Shown here one piece after another: positions 8,382 through 14,143 of a stretch of 14,143 nt of DNA. A program made the translations under genes and the position numbers. Source of the stretch: Entrophospora sp. SA101 (taxonomy: Eukaryota > Glomeromycota > Glomeromycetes > Entrophosporales > Entrophosporaceae); contig CAUDNR010000541.1 in NCBI GenBank assembly GCA_958430865.1, forward strand, positions 11,092-25,234. Reading direction: 5' to 3'. How positions within the stretch are numbered: the first letter of the stretch is position 1; each line of letters starts with the position of its first letter. The notes below the pieces were generated by a model. It saw only the letters and a list, made by a program, of their open reading frames with translations. It was not told the origin of the DNA and ran no database searches.

Positions 8382-8886
8382 CTACACCTTTTTTGTCTTT
8401 GTCTTTTGTGGTATATGCAGTTTGAATGGTATTAAATCTGTCAGATCCTTAGATGATGGATTGAACTTATTGTAACTATGGTCTAACCGAAGTTGCTCGA
8501 TTTTTCCAGCAGTTTCTTGTGGTTTAATCTGAGATAAAGAATTGATACATACTAATTTGTATTATGCAATGCATCAGTATAATATTTTATTTCAATCATC
8601 ACAAGCATTTGTGAAATAATTTATAGACTTACTTTGAATGTCCACAACAAACCTAAATTTATCACGATCATTAAATAATACTGGAACGGTGACTTTCGTT
8701 ATACGTTCAAATAAGAAATTCCAACTGAAACCATCATCATTGACCATAGCTCCATACGATCCTTTATAGATAAATATATTATGTTAATTAATGTAAGAAG
8801 TCAGAATAATAATAATAACTAGCTAACACTTACCAAATGTATGTAAAAAAAATACTTTAATCACATTCAAGTTTTTTTCTTCCAAA
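8382..8886 (-). CDS. Unidentified spliced gene, at least three exons, 5' end not found
   Basis: I do not recognise this protein. Three coding blocks join in phase. The first is about 8834-8886 (reads EKNLNVIKVFFLHTFG). It ends at a perfect GTAAGTG donor. The second is 8633-8761, which opens after a TATAAAG acceptor, contains NDDGFSWNFLFERITK and PVLFNDRDKFRFVVDIQ, and ends at GTAAGTC. The third is 8382-8551, which begins after an ATTAG acceptor and runs through a charged stretch (GKIEQLRLDHSYNKFNPSSK) to a lysine-rich tail and TAG. A second possible acceptor (TCTCAG at 8531-8530) would break the phase. No in-frame ATG is visible in the first block, and an AAAAT repeat lies directly upstream, so an earlier exon may be missing. 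Coding signal is clear from composition and splice sites; function is unknown. Confidence 0.55.
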
Positions 8887-8910
8887 CTCGTTTACGCATA
8901 TTAAAAATTA

Positions 8911-8942
8911 AAAAAATAAAATAAAATAAAATAAAATAAAAT
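8911..8942 (+). repeat. (AAAAT)n microsatellite
   Basis: About six AAAAT units. On the minus strand it is a T-rich tract directly before the first visible exon of the unidentified gene. Confidence 0.85.
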
Positions 8943-9580
8943 TTTTTATTGATGATTAATGTTAAATTGAATAGTGACATACAGTATTAGTATAACCCTT
9001 GTTCAACAGACTTCGTTACGGATTTTAAAAATTGATAACTTCAATTAGTAATAGTAATTTCATTTTGACAAAATTTTGTTATTACTACTGTACTATATAT
9101 ATATTAATATTAATATTAATATTACTATTACTATTACTATATTGAGCGCCGATTATTACCATCCCTAAAATTATCGCCTGTTACACGATGAACATTTCTA
9201 CTCGACAATTAATAATAATGGTTTGACGGTGAAGATAATATTTTAGATAAATATTAGATGAGTTAATTATTAAAAAAAAAGTATTTAGACCACTGTGTGG
9301 TGAAGAGATAAAGTAAAATAATAAATAGTCACTACAATAAATCAAAGATAATGAATTATTATTTGCATTATTGGGAAGAAAGCTATCAGCATAAACGTAC
9401 GAATCTATTCCCGTTAGAATGATTTTCTCAAATAAAGGGTCCCCTGACAATTTTAAAAATATATCGAGAAAAAATTTTTACTTAATCGCGAAAATATATG
9501 ATTTAATTCACATAATACAGTGCCAAGACCTTTCTCTACAAAGGTATGGTTTTATTTTGTTGATATGTCACATTCTCATG
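8943..9580. other. Intergenic DNA with a weak exon-like piece
   Basis: Around 9419-9540 the plus strand is open (GSPDNFKNISRKNFYLIAK) and ends near an AAAG/GTATGG donor-like site, ahead of the hairpin and the broken coding remnant. This is weak evidence for an upstream exon of that remnant. Confidence 0.3.
9093..9142 (+). repeat. Compound microsatellite (AT, TAATAT, TACTAT)
   Basis: A short AT run changes into three TAATAT units and then about four TACTAT-type units. Confidence 0.85.
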
Positions 9581-9648
9581 GAGATATCGGGTTTTCTTTG
9601 TTTACTATGTAAATATTAACATAGAAAACAAAGAAAACCCGATATCTC
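9581..9648. repeat. Near-perfect hairpin, 29-bp arms
   Basis: The left arm 9581-9609 and right arm 9620-9648 are reverse complements at 28 of 29 positions, separated by a 10-base AT loop. Each arm starts or ends with GAGATATCGGG. The right arm runs into the broken coding remnant that starts at 9625. Such near-identity suggests recent origin or selection; the function is unknown. Confidence 0.85.
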
Positions 9649-10259
9649 GGAAATATTGATCAATGGTCAACTAGTGAAAGAAAATTTGCTAAAAATTATG
9701 CAGACTTGGTATTCAATAGTGACTACGAATTTGAAGAACAATTGAAAGAATTTCATATCAAAAAAAAAAATATCCTATCAACAAAGTAAGTGATAACTCG
9801 CTAGAAAGGTAGAAACTAAAACCTTGTTGAAATTGATTTTTGAAATAAAATCGCATTATAGTAATATTATTGTGGCGCTTAACAAATTTCCATCGCATGA
9901 ATTTCTTTGTGATATTATTTATAGAACTTGAAAGCCTTGATTCACAAATCACAGTTTTTGTCGTAAACAAGAAATTAAATAGCAATGGTAATAGAGGGTT
10001 TATTTTGTACAACAGTGGATTTGAAAAGATCAAATCCGGTTTTTGATTGAGAAGGGATTTTAACATTTAGTTATTTGATAGATTCGTGAAAATGGTCATC
10101 CTTTGATAGTGATGTATTTAATTGTTTTGGAAATAGTGAAATTTCAAACCTGTTAAAGAATTGACAAAATAATTTGGAAGAGAGGTCTATTAATACATCT
10201 GATTGTTTTGTTGGCCTAATTAAGCTTGCTGTCACCATCAATGGAAATAGGAGTGGGTG
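9625..10259 (+). pseudogene. Broken coding remnant of unknown family
   Basis: Four coding-like blocks follow one another on the plus strand but not in one frame. Block 1 (9625-9789) reads DQWSTSERKFAKNYADLVFN and FEEQLKEFHIKKK, ending exactly at a GTAAGTG donor-like site at 9786. Block 2 (about 9800-9930) reads LLKLIFEIKSHYSNIIVALN and HEFLCDIIYR. Block 3 (about 9905-10037) is shifted by one base and reads ESLDSQITVFVVNKKLNSNG. Block 4 (about 10087-10259) reads WSSFDSDVFNCFGNSEISNL and, after an in-frame TGA, SINTSDCFVGLIKLAVTING. The residue mix looks like real protein, unlike the Asn/Ile/Lys noise elsewhere. I cannot assign a family. It is either a degraded gene or transposon, or a gene with very short introns that I cannot resolve. 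Confidence 0.4.
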
Positions 10260-10801
10260 ATTTTAAATTTAACAAATAATTATTTCATCTTTTGTATTGT
10301 ATTTTAAGGTAAAGGTTTAAAGGCCATGTACTAAGTATCAATGTGGATGAAGGCAATGTTCTATTATAATTGCAAGAATTGGCAGTTTGTGAACGAAATT
10401 TTCGATTTTAAAATGTATACATGGTGATTATAGAACAAGACTAAGTATCAATGAGATTGAGGCAATGCGTAAATTTTGTTCTTGTTATTAAAATATTATA
10501 GCAATTAATTATGAAATAATATATTTGATTCAACACTAATAATTAATTATATAAACCAATTTGGTAAATTTGACAACAATTAAATGGTTCAATTAATAAT
10601 GGTAATATGATACATACTCTTTAGTTCAAAGTATTATATAAATCATGCAAATGGTGAAGTTAATATATTAATCTAGTTTAAAAATGGAAAAAATAGTTTT
10701 TTAATATGTTGAATTTTACCAATTCCCATTTGGCTGGTTCTGCGACACATCCACAAAATGAAATTACCAATTTTTAATTGTAATAATTCCTAAATTAAAA
10801 A
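10260..10801. other. Intergenic DNA with a 110-bp spaced repeat
   Basis: ACTAAGTATCAATG at 10330 recurs at 10440, each followed by a GA-rich stretch and GAGGCAATG or AAGGCAATG. GTTCTATTATAAT near 10359 is partly mirrored by ATTATAGAAC near 10427. No coding signal. Confidence 0.5.
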
Positions 10802-10815
10802 TGACGTGAACGTCA
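10802..10815. promoter_or_regulatory. Palindromic CRE/ATF-like site
   Basis: TGACGT and ACGTCA face each other across two bases, a perfect 14-base palindrome made of two bZIP half-sites, in a patch (10800-10920) richer in G and C than the flanks. No gene start is seen nearby. Confidence 0.3.
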
Positions 10816-11243
10816 GCTCGCTATATCATAGCATGCAGAAAGCGCGACTGTATTGTAAAAACAAACAGACACGCTTCAAGACGGCTTTAACCGCTCAATT
10901 AAAAATAGGATACCGTTTAGTAATTTGGTTTGACAAATTATAGATTACAACTTATGCTAAGTAGAACAATCCTGTTTTTACCAATGATGCTTTCTCTTTC
11001 GGAGAATAGATTCATCATATATATATATATATATATAATTTATTTCATTCAACATCCTAAATTATTAAGCGACTGTTGAAGAATGAATGTGTAGTTTGAT
11101 ACAAAAATAAATAATTAGCCATTGTCATAAAAAATTAAAACATTAATTTGCACAGTTCAATAAAAATTATAAATAAATTATAAACTAAAACCAAAAGTTT
11201 AAAAAACAGTATTTTTAATGAATGAACAAATATATATATTAAA
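10816..11243. other. Intergenic DNA downstream of the 3CxxC gene
   Basis: A moderately GC-richer patch to about 10920, the AT microsatellite at 11017, then AT-rich 3' flank. No tRNA-like fold was recognised in the GC-richer patch. Confidence 0.4.
11017..11037. repeat. (AT)n microsatellite
   Basis: Ten AT units followed by AATTTATTTC. Confidence 0.9.
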
Positions 11244-11630
11244 TTATACACAATATTCCTGGGTTGTGCAGCACTTCTCACATAAATCTCTTCTATGACC
11301 TCCAGAAATTCCACGCATTCCTCGTGGTCCAGAACCTCTCTCTCCTAATTGATAATAGTTTAAAAGCCTCGCACTATGATCACTTAGACACCCTGAACAT
11401 CTTTGATACATTCGCAATTTTGAATTCACCAATAGGTTAGCATCAACACCTTCTAAAAACTTCTTGAAAGAAATCCACGTATATGCAGAAGGCCATAAAT
11501 TTCCACAATCATTACATTCCCAATTTCCAAATACTCTATAGTAAGTTTTCCCTTTAAGTCGATTATACCATTTATGTTCGTCATAAACAAAGACTCTTTC
11601 AAATTCATCATTATCATTATTGTTTGACAT
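11244..11630 (-). CDS. 3CxxC-type zinc-binding protein, 128 residues, single exon
   Basis: A complete intron-free open frame, ATG to TAA. The protein carries three C-x-x-C pairs at residues 39-42 (NWECNDCGNLWPSA), 78-81 (YQRCSGC) and 117-120 (DLCEKC), plus C121 and C127 near the end. This spacing, with an aromatic FGNW before the first pair and W-x-S-x-x-x-W after it, is the signature of the 3CxxC zinc-finger family. That family is known from vertebrate receptor-transporting proteins and from many short fungal proteins of unknown role. The first 10 residues are Asn/Asp-rich. There is no signal peptide or membrane segment, so it is probably cytosolic or nuclear. The link between pairs 2 and 3 is Gly/Arg-rich (residues 97-114). 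The family call is firm; the cellular function is unknown. Confidence 0.85.
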   Translation of the reverse strand: MSNNNDNDEFERVFVYDEHKWYNRLKGKTYYRVFGNWECNDCGNLWPSAYTWISFKKFLEGVDANLLVNSKLRMYQRCSGCLSDHSARLLNYYQLGERGSGPRGMRGISGGHRRDLCEKCCTTQEYCV

Positions 11631-11674
11631 TTTTTTGGATTTTAAATTTGCAAATTTGCAAAAATAATGATTAT

Positions 11675-11683
11675 CTATATAAG
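11675..11683 (-). promoter_or_regulatory. TATA-like box of the 3CxxC gene
   Basis: CTTATATAG on the minus strand sits about 45 bases before the ATG of the 3CxxC protein, which would leave a 5' leader of roughly 15 bases. The leader contains a repeated GCAAATTT motif. This is inferred from sequence and spacing. Confidence 0.45.
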
Positions 11684-12186
11684 AGAAATAAAGGAGTTAC
11701 AAAAAAATATATTTGTGCAATTATTTAGTTATTAATAATATAAACCAAAAGCAGAAAAGTACCATTAAGTGTTTTTTTTGGAAATTGATCTTGTTTTTGA
11801 TGTGAAACACAAATTCCCCATAGATGAAACAAAAACACCAAAATTTTAATTTATTGATTCTAATTAATATATACCATCATCAAATAATGAATGTTATGTA
11901 CGTACTCTGACAAAATAATCAAGCGAGTTTATAATTTTTTTACATCAATGATATTAAATTCTTTTTCTTTTTTTTTTTCTTGAAGGTGACAACAAATATA
12001 CTCTTAGAATTTGGAGATTTATAGATGCATTTAAATATTAAATTAATTAAACAGTAGTGGAGGCGTATAATATATGAAAAAGGCCCAATTTGTGGATTGG
12101 TTTGAATGATTTGTCACAATCACGTAAAACGATCGATATCTAATGACGCATTAATATTAATTGAATTTTGTTTTATTATTATTCGC
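11684..12186. other. Intergenic DNA upstream of the 3CxxC gene
   Basis: AT-rich, with pyrimidine runs near 11960-11980. No gene seen. Confidence 0.4.
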
Positions 12187-12225
12187 TTTATTTGTTTTAT
12201 TTGTTTTATTTGTTTTATTTGTTTA
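12187..12225 (+). repeat. TTTATTTGTT decamer repeat
   Basis: Four near-identical 10-base units. A plus-strand open frame over it reads as Tyr/Leu/Phe repeats and is not taken as a gene. Confidence 0.85.
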
Positions 12226-12940
12226 TTCGCTCAAATTATTTGAATTACTTGAAAATTATTTTTTACTCAAATTATTCGTTTTATTCGAATAGAAACCTTA
12301 TCTATTTACTACTCAAGGTTATGATATTATTTTTAGTATTGCAATTAAGAAAACTCCTCACAAAGAGCTTTATTATTTTACAATCTTTAGACGATTTAAG
12401 AAGGGGTTTTTTATATTTCTTTCTTGTAGTAATGGCAATATTATTATTATTTAATTCCACCACCACCACTACCAAAAATTCGTTGTCCGTTGTAATTATT
12501 ATATTAATAACGTTTTTTATATATTTATTATTCATTTTATCATGTATTTATTAACATTAGTTGTTAAATATCTGGTTAGCACTAGGTCAATATCGAAAAA
12601 AGACGATAGCCACTGGATCCGTTGTCTTTAATCGATAAAATTATCTTGAACACAAGAGTTATCTTTAGTTGATAAAGTTGTCTCAAAATCGTTTTACCCT
12701 ACAAAAAGTGTCCAAGTCTACAAAATTAGTTTATAATTAATTAATCCGAATGTATATTAATATAATAATAAACAATTTGAATCTCGTGTATTTTAAAGAT
12801 ACCTTTTTCTTGAACGAAAGAAAATAACTATATTAAATAAAACCTAAAAATCATTCACTGGTAAAGCTTATTCACTCAATTTATTTTATTGCGATCAATT
12901 ATTTCGCTTTCCCGCCTAATAACAATAACAACAGTAATAA
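12226..12940. other. Low-complexity intergenic DNA
   Basis: Open frames on both strands here are made of T/A-rich repeats and a short CCACCACCACCAC run near 12458. No convincing gene. Confidence 0.45.
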
Positions 12941-13161
12941 CTATCTCTTAAACGGTCAGAGTATTCTTTAATGGTAACACAAATTAAAGTTTTCAATTTT
13001 AACGATCAGCAAAGTAATAACAGTCAATCGACCAACTTTTAAAGAAGATTTTACAGAAACCACAAGGACAACGACTGGATTTTTATTCATAGAAAAAAAT
13101 TTTTATATCAGAAAATTTTATCGGCTGTCAATGGCCGATTAACTGTTTAAGGGATAATAAT
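12941..13161 (+). mobile_element. Dispersed repeat copy 2, with probable terminal inverted repeats
   Basis: This is the partner of the copy at 7516-7800. The left end CTATCTCTTAAACGGT and the reverse complement of the right end TTATCCCTTAAACAGT agree at most positions, so this copy looks like a small terminal-inverted-repeat transposon. No clear target duplication or transposase is visible. Confidence 0.6.
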
Positions 13162-13520
13162 TGGAAATTTATATCAATAAGTGGGGACGCTCTAGGAAAA
13201 TCGAGTTTCGAGACTTTTGATCAAAAAAAATTTTTTTACATAATATTAAACTATAACATCATAATTAGTGAAAAAATTAGATGCTGTTTACTTGGTACAA
13301 AAATAAATTCTTGGGGCAACCAAAATTTTCTTTGAATCGAATTTAAAAATGATAAATAATTTAATAAATTTAATAATCACGGAGACCCCACAAAGTGTTA
13401 CTAATTCATAATTTTTATTATAATTTTAACCTTTCTATAAAATTTAAATTTTAAAATGAAAATGGGTACATGTCTTATTATTATTAACCAATATTATACG
13501 GAAATCGTTAGTTATTCACA
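13162..13520. other. Intergenic DNA, nothing recognised
   Basis: AT-rich flank of repeat copy 2; no coding frame. Confidence 0.4.
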
Positions 13521-13627
13521 AAAAATATCCGCAATCGCAAAATCGATTTCTAAATAAGGATAACATGCACCCAACCCACAAATAAAAATTGGACATTCTC
13601 ATGATGCGCAAAATTGCGGATATTTTT
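13521..13627. repeat. Inverted repeat pair, 15 bp perfect, MITE-like
   Basis: AAAAATATCCGCAAT (13521-13535) has an exact reverse complement at 13613-13627. The 77 bases between hold no open frame. Outer bases (TTCAC / TTGCGG) do not extend the match well, so the true ends are unclear. Confidence 0.5.
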
Positions 13628-14143
13628 GCGGAAAAATACATGATTATAATAATAATCGTTTTCAAAAAAAATTTTTTTTATATATTACTACGAATCGATC
13701 ATTCAAATTTATTTTGCTCGCGACCAATAATTATAATAATTGGATTTTTATTTTTATAAACATCAATAAATACGAATCAATAAAATACAAATCAATAAAT
13801 ACAAATATTAAAAATTTTATTTTTATTATTAAAAACTATACATATTTCAAAATTTATTTTATTATTAAAAATTATAATTTGTGTTCTCGGGATTATGAAA
13901 ATATTATAAAAACTTACCAAATGGTGGCACCTCCTAGCTAACAATGGCAATTCTTTTCGATAAACTGGAAGAATTGCCAAGAAACCAGTAAAAAGAAAGA
14001 AAACGATATTCGAACAAAACTTGGAACAAGAAAGGGAAAATTTAAAATTTTATAAAAATTAATGTTAACTGGTGATCAAATCCGGTGATCAAAAAGATCA
14101 GAAGTGGGGATTAAAAGGAATTCAAAAGGGTATCGGTCCACAG
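13628..14143. other. AT-rich end of window with a possible coding edge
   Basis: From about 13970 to 14060 the plus strand reads GRIAKKPVKRKKTIFEQNLE followed by ERENLKFYKN and a stop, a charged coiled-coil-like stretch. On the minus strand the same area reads ILPVYRKELPLLARRCHHL into a GTAAGT donor near 13915. Neither can be resolved at the window edge. Confidence 0.25.

Noticed and set aside
9181..9450. Minus-strand open frame of 89 codons
   Set aside because: Its composition (Asn, Ile, Tyr, Ser) is what AT-rich noise gives, and no motif is present.
9514..9540. TACAGTGCCA as a second Tc1/mariner end
   Set aside because: It resembles the end at 7264 for only ten bases and has no matching partner.
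9758..10066. Minus-strand open frame of 102 codons
   Set aside because: It is antisense to the broken coding remnant, whose plus-strand blocks read more like protein.
10800..10920. tRNA gene in the GC-richer patch
   Set aside because: No acceptor stem or T-loop GTTCRA motif can be placed.
12168..12554. Open frames on both strands
   Set aside because: They come from the TTTATTTGTT repeat and AT-rich low complexity; the residues are runs of Leu/Tyr/Phe or Asn/Ile/Val.
13714..13980. Overlapping open frames on both strands
   Set aside because: They consist mostly of Asn/Ile/Lys/Tyr; only the short edge pieces noted as possible exons differ.

Overview
The window is AT-rich eukaryotic DNA with sparse, compact, intron-split genes. 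Introns are short (about 70-180 bases), with GT(A/T)-type donors and AG acceptors, lying among many small inverted repeats, MITE-like elements and decayed transposons. The base composition, intron style and a 3CxxC zinc-finger gene suggest an early-diverging fungus, most likely an arbuscular mycorrhizal (Glomeromycotina, Rhizophagus-like) genome. That assignment is inference: no rRNA or organelle marker is present.

The clearest gene is split over seven exons on the minus strand (1441-3070) and has no long open frame. Its conceptual protein (about 334 residues) follows the order of Polycomb SUZ12: an N-terminal binding segment, one C2H2 zinc finger with a C-x-W-C pair, and a C-terminal VEFS box. 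SUZ12 is the scaffold of the PRC2 histone H3K27 methyltransferase. The copy is less than half the usual length because the central part is missing. Its fourth exon holds an ambiguity: the best-looking acceptor leads into a frameshift at a six-base homopolymer, and only a weaker downstream acceptor keeps the frame open.

Other coding content is as follows. A single-exon 3CxxC zinc-binding protein lies at 11244-11630 (minus). An unidentified spliced gene, or two adjacent pieces, lies at 7949-8886 (minus). A broken protein-coding remnant lies at 9625-10259 (plus). A decayed Tc1/mariner transposase lies at 4260-4930 (minus).

The rest is repeat-rich intergenic DNA. It contains two related 119-120 bp hAT-type MITEs with CAGGGCTG ends and near-identical 8-bp flanks (648-766 and 3310-3429, the second just upstream of the SUZ12-like gene). 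It also contains a two-copy dispersed element (about 7516-7800 and 12941-13161), a 29-bp-arm hairpin with one mismatch (9581-9648), a 76-bp tandem duplication (6484-6634), a GTTGCAG minisatellite (305-386) and several microsatellites. The genes do not form a pathway together; the shared theme is a chromatin-regulator gene embedded in mobile-element debris.
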